Positions 1 to 10,890 of a stretch of 64,000 bases of DNA are shown piece after piece (position 1 is the stretch's first letter; each line of letters begins with the position of its first letter). The position numbers and the translations under genes are program-made. The stretch comes from Lepiota brunneoincarnata (taxonomy: Eukaryota > Basidiomycota > Agaricomycetes > Agaricales > Agaricaceae), in the NCBI GenBank assembly GCA_023014365.1, contig JAEBUN010000011.1:930001-994000 (forward strand), written 5' to 3'. The notes under the pieces were generated by a model. That model saw nothing but the letters and a program-made list of their open reading frames with translations, was not told where the DNA came from and did not search any database.

Positions 1-285
1 GTGTGCCTCAGGATTTGAGGTGGGACTGAAAATCATCCCCAGTGAACTCCCCACCATGATTGGAATGGAATGTCTTAATGCAGGCACCAAATTGGGTCTC
101 AGCACCAAGCCTCAAAATGCTTGTAGGCATCAAAGGTATCTGATTTATTTGTGAGAAACTCAACATGGGTCCATTGTGAGAAGTCATTGATGAAGGTAAC
201 ATAATATTTCCTTCCCCTATTCATCTTGACCTTGGCAGGTCCCATAAATTGGTGTTGCGCCACAAAATCATTTCATTTGTGAAAT
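1..285 (-). pseudogene. Ty1/Copia integrase fragment
   Basis: Reading leftward from about 285, one frame gives an integrase-core stretch (KYYVTFINDFSQWTHVEFL, then NKSDTFDAYKHFEAW). After a frame change near 120 it continues as FGACIKTFHSNHGGEFTGDD. This matches the start of the Copia rve domain, where a sequence like RSDxGGEF holds the second catalytic Asp; here that position reads SNHGGEF, so the Asp appears lost. No gag, protease or RT is visible to the right, so this is a broken remnant whose other end lies outside the window. Family assignment is by motif only. Confidence 0.7.
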
Positions 286-2182
286 CACTAGCTAATAAAG
301 TAACTAACTCTCTGATACCGAATAATATCAGTATATGGCCATGGTCAGACACTGGGGTGTGAGAGATTAGAATACTATCTAAAATATGTGAAGGCAGACA
401 TCTCAGAAACAGAACCAGAACACCCAGACAAGTAAAAATGTGCTGTTAACTAACTTATTAGTGTAAGGCTATGGAAGAATGACCCTGGTATGAATGTACC
501 CAAGTGTTGTATCCAATACCATGTTAACTAAGATATTAGTTAAGATACTCATGACTACACAAAAGACCCATTTCTTCACCTCTGCCCTAGAAAGCAGATG
601 AGTTGTAATGCTTATGACCTTCAGATGGTACCTAGCCATAGTAACAGGTTCTGGAAGCAAATCTTAACAAGAGAATCTAGAAATTAGCTAATTTCCTGGT
701 AAGGATGTTCCCTTGGAACAGCTCTGATGGTATTGAAAGATAAAAAAGATTGGATGGGGGTATCCAAGAAGGTACTCAGGGATGGATGCTCCCTCCTAGT
801 AACGAAAGAGACCAGAAATGATGGACTAGAAAATAAAGATTGATAAGAATGAAACAAGCTAATTAAATTCTAATATTAGCTTACTGCCTAAAGGCTATGG
901 AAGTGAACTTTTAGGACATTAGGGTTGAGAACCCAGGTGTGGAGAATCCAAGAAAGAGATAAAAAACCCTTAGATAAGAGTTAGCGAGGAAACTTGCTAA
1001 CCCGATTGGCTGTGATATAAATAACCAGGCACTTAGGGAGCAAGTTCCTGAGAGTGAATTATGTTGCTGATATTGGAACTCCTAGAATGATGCTCCTAAA
1101 TGATCTGTAAATTACATGGGAGGCAAGAAACCACTTGCCTATTTCCCCCCCCTGATTGTATGGTCAATTAGGATAGGAATATAAAGCAATTTTACATGAT
1201 TTTCTTCAGTCATAGACCACCAGAGACTTAAAGAGTTGTACTCTTTAAAACCAGACCCTTTGAAGTGATTGAGATATTGACAGACCCTTCTGCTTGACTT
1301 GAGAACTGAATATGAGTTGCTACGACTCTTCTGTTCTTAAGTAGAAAGTTCACTAACTTCCGTTTCTTTGGGTTCCTCTTAGAGGCCTTGCCTCAGAAGT
1401 ATACCCTTGAATTGTAGAGCTGTTTAATTGAGAAGCAAACATAGTATGCTAGGGCCCTGTTGAAAATGCTGTCCACTAGGTCTATCTAGTTTAAAGATAC
1501 TTACTACAGGAGCTTGCAAGAAGCCTGTCTCACTGAGTAGTATAAAGTTTTATTGCATTGTTCAGAAGCTGTAGTGCACTAGGGCCTGTTAGATAATGCT
1601 GTCTGCTAGGCCTACTAGCTTAAAGACACTTACTGCAGGAGCTTGTCAAAAGCCTGTCTCGCTGGGTAGTGTAAATTTACAGTATTGTCAAGAGAAAAGG
1701 ACATAGTACGCTAGGGCCTGTTAGAACATGTTGTCTGCTAGGTCTACGGAGGTTCACTGATTGCGAAAGCTTGTGTTTTGCCTGACTTATCGAATCGTGA
1801 AGATATTAGTTAACATATTATATAGTAACGACTGTCAAAGTTCCCATTGTATTCAGATAGAACAACTGTCTGTCTAGTTGGAGACTAAGAGAATAACGTA
1901 CCAAAACCCTAAAAACACTAGAATTGAATATATTTCTGGAGATCTGTGACAACCTCTCCCCCACAAACTTATAAAGTCAGAATTAGTGAACCTGTTAACA
2001 AACTTCATTTTCAATCTCATAAAGTAATCCACTTTTCAGCAGTCAGGTCAGTTGCACAGATTCTGTTATTCTACATAATTGTCTGGTGAGTAAAGCTATT
2101 TTCCTGGCATGCACATTAACCTCAGGATGACCGAAATGGATTGGGAGCACGGCTCTGATTGTATTAATTCGTAAACCATTCC
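286..2182. other. Non-coding, AT-rich stretch without a supported gene
   Basis: No convincing coding frame on either strand. It contains the three-copy tandem repeat described separately, a TATA-like ATATAAAT near 1015, and several copies of the short palindromic word GTTAACTAA/TTAGTTAAC (near 445, 525 and 1806). It may be retroelement LTR or leader sequence adjoining the Copia scrap, but no matched LTR pair or target duplication was found. Confidence 0.4.
1443..1795. repeat. Degenerate tandem repeat, about 130 bp x 2.7
   Basis: Three units begin at 1443 (AGTATGCTAGGGCCCTGTT), 1573 (AGTGCACTAGGGCCTGTT) and 1705 (AGTACGCTAGGGCCTGTT). Each continues through a word like AATGCTGTCxxCTAGGyCTA and then GGAGCTTGnnnnAAGCCTGTCTC. 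Spacing is 130 and 132 bp, and the third unit is partial. No coding function is apparent. Confidence 0.75.
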
Positions 2183-3859
2183 TTAGTCCACCTGGATCTC
2201 CATATCAGGGCTTCTATCTATGATGGCCCACTCACCCCTGTCTAATATCCTTCCAACAACACACTGCACTGTACCTAGATCAACGACTTCATCAATACCA
2301 CAATCTTTATAACTGTAATAATAAATGCTGTTTTTTTGTGTTGCCTTGACACTGTGAATAAGTGCCAGGATAGCAGTCATTGGTGTGGCTAAGTTGAGTT
2401 GTGGTGTGGATGGGATTTCCAAAATAAGGATGCACTTTAGTTGGCCAAAGAAATTGCATGGCCTGAATTCTGGTGTTCTTCTCTTTTGGCAAGCATGCCG
2501 ATCCACAAGTTGAATATACTGGAATGGGGAACATTCAGATATCATATACAGGAAGGGGCAATAGTGCTCACTTGTACAAAGGATGCATCCCAACTGTCCT
2601 CTCTCTTCCCAACCAAATCACGGGCAATCATGAGATCACCTCCTTCAAGACGAGTTACTCTGCCATATTGGACAACAAGCTGATCTGGTTTTATGACAGA
2701 TTGAATAACTTGCTTCATGACATCGAAGTGTGTTGCTAAAGAAGCTAGAACTTTGTTATATATGGGTGGAGGTAGGGCTTTCACATCGTCGTGGGGCAGA
2801 AAACATGTAAAGTGGGTCTGTTTACAAGAGGTAAATAAGCAATAATGACGTGATGACAAGTTGAACATACATAAATCATGGACAATTTTGTTGGTTTCCT
2901 TCTTGTCAGGATCCAAAGATAGCACGTCATAAAGATCATATAATAATTGTATTTGATTTAGCTGTGCAGTTGCTGTAACAAAGGTGTTGATGGATTCGTA
3001 AGGGTGGCTGTCTACTTCTGATTGATGGAAGTAGAGTATTGCAATGACGCTCCATAGGAAATGCCCAATACATCCAGACAGGACCCACCACCTGGATACC
3101 CCATGCAATATGAAGAAGGGCATGGAGAGTCAGAGGACAAGCAGAGAGTCAAACAGGGTCATTTTGATAGTACAGTCTGCATTGATTTAAGTATAAGAGC
3201 ACAATGTAGAAGGTAGATACTCACTTCTCATACATCTGAACCCAAGACTTGAAACCCTCATCAATCTGTTTCAATTCCTCTTCCGTGAGCTCAAACAACA
3301 AGCAGAGCTTCAAAAGTTTGACAAGCTGCATGAAATGGTCATAGTACTTTGTGTTTGTGAACCTGCTGCAGAGCACAACTGGAGCAATATAGAGTGTCCA
3401 GATGGTGTACATCTCGGCAGTCATTTGCAACCATTTAGTCGCAATGTTGGGTACTGAAGCTCCAAAAGCTGCTGGGATTGTTGCACCACATGCTGCCATA
3501 GCCACACCAATTTCATTCCAGATTTGCGTTGCAATAACATAACCTTTGCCTTGGTGATCTAGGTCCTTGAATTCGCAAGTCCAGAACAGAATGAGGTTGG
3601 GAATCAAATTTTCCCAAATGAGGTGCATGAAGTCGAATGGGAATGAAGATGGGAATGAGAGCGAAGATATGGTACTGAGGATCGGTATCCCTTTGATGCC
3701 ATATTGTTTGGAAAGCTCTTCATGTATGGAGTTACTGAGGGCCATTTCTACAGCATGCACTTGCTCTAAAAACTCCTCATGAGTACGAATGGGGAGATCA
3801 GATGGGTTGTATTGAGGAGGATTTGCTTCAGGGATCTTATCTTGTCGAAGAGGGACATA

Positions 3860-4074
3860 CAGTAAGGGACAAAACCCTTCCAATGATTTTTATACTTCAA
3901 CAAATATGTTAATAACTGCCCGCCTACTAAGGGTGAAGCCTTTGTATTTTGATTGGGAATGCCTGTATGGCTCATGTATCATCCTGCCAAATATCATTAT
4001 GTCATATGCCTTTTTGGGAAGTTGGTGAATTAAACAATTATTTAAGGTCATTGGAAGGGTTTTGTCCATCTCTA
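3860..4074 (+). repeat. Left terminal inverted repeat of the Tc1-like element
   Basis: About 215 bp, pairing with 5248-5462 over its whole length with scattered, mostly transition, differences. Its two ends are also inverted copies of each other: ACAAAACCCTTCCAATGA at the outer end, TCATTGGAAGGGTTTTGT at the inner end. Each arm is therefore itself a small inverted-repeat unit, an IR/DR-like arrangement with two likely transposase-binding sites per arm. Confidence 0.9.
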
Positions 4075-4222
4075 CTCTAATCACATGATTTTGTTTATTA
4101 CAGCCAAATAAGTGCAAATAAATGTCATGTGACTGGTTGGAATAATGTATAAACATAGCTGCTCACTCCCCTAGCTCACACCACCCCCCCAACCTCATTT
4201 TGCTAACATGTAATCTTTCTCT

Positions 4223-5224
4223 ATGACTCAATGCAACCATATTCTTTCTCTTTTGGACAAAGGCCACTCTGCTACCCATATTGCTTCTACCACTGGTCTT
4301 GGCCTCAGCACTATATCTTGTCTTCACTCCAAACATCATTCAACACTTTCAAAGTCACTTGGTGGTTGCCCAACCAAGCTTTCTGTTGGCAATATCAAAT
4401 ATGCCACTTATCTTATCACATCCTGCAAGGCTGAAAATGCCTCCCAAATCACCAGAACCCTTCATACTGTCATTGACCAATCTCTATCCTCCAAAACAGT
4501 TTGCAGAGCACTCAAAAAAGCTGGAATGAAGGCTGTAGTCAAGCAGAAAAGGCCCATACTCTCTGTTATACACAAGAGGAAAAGATTGAAGTGGGCAGAG
4601 GCACATGCAGACTGGACCCTGGAAGACTGGAAGAGGGTGGGTTGGTCAGATGAGACCAAAATCAATTGCTTAGGGTCAGATGGCAGGGTTTAGGTCTGGA
4701 AAAGAGCAGGGGAGAGGCTGAGTGATAGGCTGGTACAGGGAACCACAAAGTTTGGAGGAGGTTCTATCATGGTATGGGGCTGTATGCTGTGGGAGGGTCT
4801 AGGGTTGGCAGCCAAGATTAATGGTAAGATGGATGGTAATCTATTTGTCACCATTTTGGAGGATGAACTCAAGGGGAGCCTGGAGTGGTATGACAAAGAG
4901 GTGGAGGATATTGTCTTTCAACAAGATAATGATCCCAAATATAGGCACATCAAAGCTCAAAAATGGTTCAAAGCAGCTGAAATGGAGGTTATGGTGTGGC
5001 CCCCACAATCTCCAGACCTTAATCCAATTGAACATTTGTGGACTCACCTTAAAATCAAGTTAGGGGAGTATGACACTCCACCTCAGGGGATGGAAGAATT
5101 ATAGGAGAGGACACAAAAGGAATGGGGTCAGATTCCAGCAGAAGTGTGTCAGAATCTGATAGAGAGTATGCTTGATAGGGTTCAGGCTGTCTTGGATGCC
5201 AGGGGAGGGTATACAAAGTACTAA
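4223..5224 (+). pseudogene. Tc1/mariner transposase with two in-frame stops
   Basis: Cut-and-paste transposase of 333 codons, near the usual size of the family. The N-terminal helix-turn-helix includes KGHSATHIASTTGLGLSTIS. The DDE core shows WSDETKIN (first Asp), FQQDNDPKY (second Asp) and LNPIEHLW (Glu), with 34 residues between the last two, so DD34E. GGSIMVWGCM is also typical. TAG codons at 4691-4693 and 5102-5104 sit where the family usually has Trp, which fits TGG to TAG changes. The frame is otherwise open from the ATG at 4223 to the TAA at 5222-5224. The start is chosen because it is the first ATG after the terminal repeat. Confidence 0.92.
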
Positions 5225-5247
5225 AAGTGTAATTATTGGTAATTTCT

Positions 5248-5462
5248 TAGAGATGGACAAAACCCTTCCAATGACCTTAAATAATTCTTTAATTCACTGA
5301 CTTCCCAAAATGGCATATGATGTAATGGTATTTGGCAGGATGATATATGAGTCATATAGGTATTCCCAATTAAAATATGAAGGTTTCATCCTTAGTAGGT
5401 GGGCAGTTATTAACATATTTGTTGAAGTATAAAAATCATTGGAAGGGTTTTGTCCCTTACTG
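5248..5462 (+). repeat. Right terminal inverted repeat of the Tc1-like element
   Basis: Reverse-complement partner of 3860-4074. The inner end reads TAGAGATGGACAAAACCC and the outer end reads GGGTTTTGTCCCTTACTG. The last base is followed by TA. Confidence 0.9.
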
Positions 5463-6494
5463 TAGTAAGTGCGAGATTGTGAGCGAATCCCTTTGATGTT
5501 GCAGATACGGCATGGGCTGATACCATTCTGCCCTTTCATGCGCATGATTAGGGCCATGGCCGGAATGTCACCAAATGCTACAATGAGATAGGCATGAAGC
5601 AAGAATAGTGATTGACTGATTGCATCAAAAGCTTTGACACCCATTTCAAGTTGGATGAGTTCTTGAGCAAGTGGCCAGCAGAATGAATCCCAATCCCAAG
5701 GTTTTTTTGGACCTGGGACTGTACCAACATGAATGTGGTACTATTTCTGGAAACATATTTCAGGGGGGAGATTGTAGTTGACGAGGAGGATGGGCCAGCA
5801 TGTCTTATCACGCTGTTTGAATGGACCAAAGCCATCCGTTGAAAGACTGAGGGCAATGTCACGCTCATTGGAGAAAAAGTACATGGGATGACTTGTATTG
5901 GGGATGAGAGTATTGAGTAAGGACTGATAATGGGAACCATCAAAAATGTCCTTAATGATGCCAGGCTCGTGAATGTGTTCTCCCCAATAGTGCATTTTTT
6001 TCGCGTGTGTGAGGTTTGCTGACATAGCTTGTAGGCGAGGGATGAGGGGAAGGTACTCAAATGTCTTGTGTGGCTTTCCATTAGTTGTGTATCGCATTTC
6101 CTTGCAGTTGGGGCATTCAGCAAGGTCTTCATACGGCCTGACAAAGCAAACACAACTATTTATACAACAGCTGTATCGTACAGGCCAAAATCCAGACAGG
6201 GATCGAACACGCTTCTTGGTCATTTTCAGGCTAACCTGACTGCTGCCTGGAAAGGCTTTACGGAATCGACTGAAGGTGCACTCAGTTATGTGGTCCTCCA
6301 CCTTGAGTGTATAACTACAAAGTAGATTAAGTTCCGAATCTCCCAAGGCATTGATATCTGAAGTATTGTTAGCGAGGCAGGTGATTCATAGGGCAAGGAC
6401 AAACCTGTGGCTGCAGATGCTGCTTCACGCTTGAAGTTTTCCTCAAGCATGTCCCAAGAGGAAATACCAGCTGCTTCAGACCCCGCGAACAAGC

Positions 6495-6597
6495 TGTTGT
6501 TTTCATCGACCTTGCTGTCTTCACTACTCTCGCAGGTTCCATCGCTCTCACAGGCTTCATCGCTCTTGCAGTCTTCATCACTCTTGCAGTCTTCAGG
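6495..6597 (-). repeat. 18-bp tandem repeats encoding a Cys/Ser/Asp hexapeptide
   Basis: In the acidic linker of the transposase the protein reads DCKSDE, DCKSDE, ACESDG, TCESSE, DSKVDE in succession. These are five 18-bp units drifting from one another. It is a local coding minisatellite and length variation between copies would be expected. Confidence 0.7.
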
Positions 6598-7143
6598 CTG
6601 GGAAACTTCTGGATCAGCTCCGACAACACCATCAAACCCCTCATCTTCACTGTCATTATGATTCCTACAGGCAGGCCCAGAACCATCATCTTGCAGGTGG
6701 TTATTTCCCCATTGCTGCTCCCTCATGCGCCTGGTTCTATCCACAAACCTGTCTGACCGGCGCATAGATGGCAATGCTTCAAGGAAATTACCACCACCAT
6801 CTTGTTCTAATGCAGGGAGGGTTTCTGTGAAGTCCGTTTTGGCTTGGGAGGTAGAAAATATTCCAGGAGGTTGGTGCACCTCAGGTTGAGCTGCTTTAGT
6901 CTGCTTATGGCTGCCATCCTGGTCAGAACTAGATTGCAGCCACTTTTTGGAGTCTCCCCCCCAGTGGTCCTGAGGTGGAATCTGGCAGTGTTGGTGGTTG
7001 GGGAGCAAGGAAGCGTGCCCCAGTTGTTCTTGCTCTGCTAAAACACTCACTCTGAGTGACGTCTTTCCATGACCATTCAAATGGTTTTGTCTTGTAGCGT
7101 ATGTCACTTGCAGGCCACAACCGCAGGTGCAGGGGATAGGCAT

Positions 7144-7995
7144 GACCAGGGTGGAGAGAAAAAATGCATGATAGCACAGCCCGGTGGACTTTTCCTGCCG
7201 ACACAGGGTGACTCACACAGGGATGCGTGAGACAGATTAACAAGCATATATTACTTGTCGCGAGGAATGCTTCTACATAATGGGAGGGTATGGACAAAGA
7301 ATTGGTACGTGAAGGTGGACATCTGGCCTAAGATCCACCAATCCAAAGAGTAGCATGTGTCACTGTTCACAATGATCACCCGCAGCAGTTTTGGAACTCT
7401 CAGTTAGCCTCCAAGGGGATCCTCAGACAGTACCCGAGGGGTGTTCCAGTACGAGTTTCTGTGCTTACATCTGAGGAGATCCTCAGATGATAGCCACAGA
7501 CCGGCGTCCAATTTCTATGGCTGAGATACATAGATAACGTCTATGTTGAGTGTCAGTAGATGAGAGTTTGACCTTCATAAATACTTACCTCGTCCATTAA
7601 GTGGGTTCCAGGCAGTTAATGACCAAGATCATGATGGTGGAAGGGAATGTGTGAAGGAAACACGTCCTGTTGATCAGGGCATCACCTGACTCATTTTCTC
7701 ATGTGCTCTCGCAATTGCTGCACAGATATCCCCACTGTTTCTGGGGTGAACAGAACATCTTATAGATGCGACGTCCTTGATCCATAGATGATGGCAAGGA
7801 GGTGACAATAGAGCTAAGAGGATCAGCCATATGGATGTATAGGTCAAGCCATTGACTTCAGCATATGTGTAACTTGTGTTCAACTTAGCTTGCCTGGTAG
7901 AGATTCAAATAAACGACTTGTGATTTCAGGTACTTCTGTATTTACATGACACTATTCCAGCCAACAAAAAAAAACATAACTATGACATGATGAAT
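7144..7995. other. Non-coding interval upstream of the transposase gene
   Basis: No supported gene. It lies between the start of the transposase gene (7143) and the end of the companion gene (7996), both on the minus strand. Two copies of the 20-bp palindrome family lie at 7409-7488. The small minus-strand open frame at 7674-7883 shows no recognisable features and is not called. Confidence 0.5.
7409..7488. repeat. Two copies of a 20-bp palindrome, core GGAGATCC
   Basis: CTCCAAGGGGATCCTCAGAC at 7409-7428 and ATCTGAGGAGATCCTCAGAT at 7469-7488, 60 bp apart. They sit 270-350 bp upstream of the transposase start. They belong to the family GTCTnnGGAGATCCnnAGAC also found upstream of the companion gene, so they are candidate transposase-binding or promoter sites of one element. 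Confidence 0.7.
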
Positions 7996-10749
7996 CTACC
8001 AATGGGCACCAGGGGGACTGAACTTGTTGATAAATTCCCTGGATCGTTCTTCGAGGACTTTCATCGCTTGTCATCCTTTGGGGGCACCTCTCAGCCGCTG
8101 GGGCCAAGTTGATGGAGTCCAAGGGAATCCCATCTTCTCATCCTCACAGTATCCCGTCGCACAAGCCACTTGTCTGTTGTAGAGATCGTTCATCTGGTCA
8201 GACCAACGTCCCAAATCTTCACCTGATCCCTCATAGAGGTGTGTCAAGGGGAACCATGACAATTTTCTTTTGTCCTCTCCCTGACCTGAAGATTGTAGTC
8301 AGTAACACATTAAATATGAATGGAATAAGAACTCAGACCTGTGTATGAGACATATAACCCACAGATTACGTCCAATTCATCCTGGCTCAAGTCATCATCC
8401 AAAATCTCATTCCCTGCCTCATCCATAACAGAATACATGAGCAAACCATCATGATATTTGCCTGATGGGCCAGATAGAGCACCCTGTACACCAATGGTGT
8501 CGAGAGCAATGTGGTGAACAAAGCCCCCACACAACAATGCTGCCCGAACCACGACACTGTGTCAAAATGATCTGATACTGCTGATGGTAGAATTCATAGT
8601 CTGTCTTAGTGAACTTGTGGTCTAGCAGACAGAGCGGAACTGATACCTGCCTGAGGCAGTACTCCCACGCCAAGGGCCCTGAGGGTAGCAGCAGATTGAA
8701 GTGTGTGGAAACGTGTCCCAGCCATAACCAACTCCAGCACGATGTCTTTCTCTTTAATGTTACTCCCCATCCTGCAAATGGAGAGAGCAGCTGTTGCGGT
8801 ATATACAGCAAGGTTCCAGGGCACAGTGGACTCTGATCTGAAATCAAACATGTACATCTGATCAGTTGAGTTGGCTACAACTCGAATGTATTTCAACTGG
8901 TGCGAGTTTATCAAGGTGCGAGGATTAGAGTCAGCTAAGTCCCACTCTTGGATACGTGGCTGTGGGGAAAGCTTCTCGGAAAAACAGGCAAGGAACTTTA
9001 AACACCTTTGACCCAGTGGTGTAGAGAAAAACGGACTCTCCAAAGGCATCCATGTAATCCCCAAAGTGTGAATCAAGCTCCTCCCATTCACGGGTCCAAC
9101 TACAGTATCATTCTCATTCAGGTCTGTGGGGACTGTGAAGCCAAACTGGTTATAAAGGATCTCCAAAGTCACACACCACAAATTGTCAGCCGTGAATTGG
9201 TCACTGTCAACCAGATGGGTTGATACAGGAACAAGTTGCGTGGCCTGCTCAACTTCCAATATCTCCCCCCAAGGAACTTCAGCTGTGCTTGTAGGAGCCT
9301 GACTTTGGTCTCCCCACTCCTGAAGCAACTCAACTGGGCCCACAGCAACCTCCTGGACCTTGTGCATGTCTTCATCATTGCTATCCTCATCCTTCCCCCA
9401 CTCTGTACAACAGTGCCACTCATTGAAAACAGCATCATACCGTTTCTGCCCTGGGCCATATTCTGCAAGCGTACTCTCTCGCTCATCTCTCCTCACAAGT
9501 TGTCGCGTAAACTTGGTGGGATCATCAAAATCCCAATCCCAGACAAAGACAGGCACACTGGTAGTGGGTGGGTTCCTCTCTCGGTTCTCCCATTTTTGAC
9601 AATCCAGTGTGGTCCCTCTTGCTTTCAGCTTGGCAACGGCAGCTGCACGCTCTTGAAAGAATGGTTCCCAAAATGTTCTCCCAGACCTGGTGGACTCCAT
9701 CCTCACCATTCCTCCTTTGGTGAGATACACATGTACGTCTGGTGAGCTTCCATCTGTGGGCTCATCAATTGACATATCGTAATCTTCATCTGGTGGTTGC
9801 GGTTGAAAAGAGTCTGGTTCCCATGGCAGGAAACTCATCACCTGGTGTCAAATTCGGAAGATGGGAGTGGCCATTTATGGGGTACATCAGAAAATGCGAT
9901 GAGCGGCTGGTGGCTAGTAGCAGGGAAGTGAGGTGTCTTTGCAATCCAAGTGGTCACCAGTTGAAGTTCGTGGGCACTAGGTGCAGGATACGATGGATCT
10001 GTTGTAGGACTCCAATGGTACCATACAGGGACATTGATATTCATGAAATAGGCAGGGCTTGGCTGCGATGGCCAGGGCAGGAGATGGAGAATCACACCTG
10101 CTCAGTTTATGTCCCAGTATCTCTGCAACAGCAGTGCTGTTCGGAGACTATCCAGCACTGCCTGATTGAACTTGTGCACCATTGCAACCTGAACAACCCA
10201 TTTTGTGGGTGTGATTCCCTCATAATAGCCAGGATCTACAATCTTGTGGATTTGCCAGTGGAGTAAGCCCAACCATATACTAAACCAGTTGCGGGCTTTG
10301 GTAGCAAGATGCCATGCACGTGATTCCATGCTGTGTTTTTGGTGATACCTGAAACTAGAAGGGGCAAACGGGCAGAGAAAACTCAGGCCATTCTTGGTCT
10401 TCAGAATTTGTGTGATTTCATCCAGACTGTTCTCAATCACTAGCCACTGTGAAACAACCTGTTCTGGCAAACTAAATCCATCCGAACCCGTATGGGTAAA
10501 TTTCTGTGGGATGTGAGCCAATGACTCTACCAATACACTGCTGTAAGCCATGGGTATGGTGGGGACGCAGCTCAACCACTCTGTTTGTGCAGTCCACCAT
10601 CGCGGTTGTTGGAAATTGTTGGCTGTCGAGGCACCTAGCACAAATGTACGAAAGCCCTCAATTGTATTGTCCTCCACCAGCGCGAGATTGCACTGGCTGT
10701 TGGGTGAATAGAAAGTGTCACCATTCATGATGGAGACTTGCCCTGCCAT
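7996..10749 (-). pseudogene. Companion protein of tnp2-type elements (unknown function), broken
   Basis: I recognise this as a widespread Agaricomycete hypothetical-protein family often found near such transposons; its biochemical role is not known to me. From 10749: MAGQVSIMNGDTFYSPNSQ, then TAQTEWLSCVP and ATKARNWFSIWLGLLHWQIH. Next come the acidic MSFLPWEPDSFQPQPPDEDY, STRSGRTFWEPFFQERAAAV, FTKTDYEFYHQQYQIILTQ and DDDLSQDELDVICGLYVSYT. An intron (GTCTGAG...TTCAG, about 8287-8340) joins to GQGEDKRKLSWFPLTHLYEG and the gene ends FINKFSPPGAHW at 7996. Breaks: TGA at 10102-10104, frame changes near 9840, 8640 and 8560, TGA at 8071-8073 where reading on gives sensible protein. Confidence 0.65.
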
Positions 10750-10771
10750 GATGGAGATCCTGCCAGCTAAT

Positions 10772-10890
10772 GTCCAAGGAGATCCTCAGACAAACTCTGA
10801 CAGAAACCGTGTGGGTGCTTCAAGCTCTGTGTCCAAGGAGATCCTCAGATGAAAGCTGTGGTGGTGACATGTCTGAGGAGATCCTCAGAC
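10772..10890. repeat. Three copies of the GGAGATCC palindrome
   Basis: GTCCAAGGAGATCCTCAGAC at 10772-10791, GTCCAAGGAGATCCTCAGAT at 10831-10850 and GTCTGAGGAGATCCTCAGAC at 10871-10890, spaced 59 and 40 bp. They start 23 bp upstream of the companion gene's first ATG (10749, minus strand). They are the same motif as at 7409-7488, which ties the two genes to one element. Confidence 0.75.

Larger units (their letters stand above)
3860..5462 (+). mobile_element. Tc1/mariner-like DNA transposon, 1603 bp
   Basis: The element begins CAGTAAGGGACAAAACCC at 3860 and ends with the reverse complement at 5462. A TA lies at 3858-3859 and again at 5463-5464, the classic Tc1 target duplication. Removing the element and one TA restores the flanking transposase reading frame (RTYY joined to VPLRQ), so the insertion site is exact. 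The ends are long inverted repeats of about 215 bp. The single internal gene is a DD34E transposase with two stops, so this copy is not autonomous but could be mobilised in trans. Confidence 0.95.
2183..7143 (-). pseudogene. tnp2-type (CACTA-like, Plavaka-style) transposase, broken
   Basis: Transposase gene of a DNA transposon. The start at 7143 gives MPIPCTCGCGLQVTYATRQ, the Cys-rich N-terminus usual for this Agaricomycete family, followed by an acidic linker. The core follows: PYEDLAECPNCKEMRYTTNG, GKPHKTFEYLPLIPRLQA, FDGSHYQSLL, ALSLSTDGFGPFKQRDKTCW, then KAFDAISQSLFLLHAYLIVA and MRMKGQNGISPCRICNIKGI. The C-terminal part has SHPYESINTFVTATAQLNQI, YGRVTRLEGGDLMIA and FFGQLKCILILEIP. Damage includes a frameshift near 6370, a TAG at 5741-5743, the Tc1 insertion at 3858-5464, a TGA at 3149-3151 (Arg expected) and a one-base insertion near 3005. 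An intron is likely around 3135-3230 (GTGAGT...CAATGCAG). Family call is by recognised motifs. Confidence 0.75.

Noticed and set aside
444..1815. Possible 1372-bp LTR with ends TGTTAACTAA...TTAGTTAACA
   Set aside because: The ends are palindromic and the same word occurs internally near 525. Flanking 5-mers (TGTGC, TATTA) do not match, and no second copy or PBS was seen.
2183..7143. Kyakuja/Dileera/Zisupton (KDZ) transposon with a TET/JBP gene
   Set aside because: The motifs fit the tnp2/Plavaka type, and no 2-oxoglutarate dioxygenase-like HxD...H gene was found nearby.
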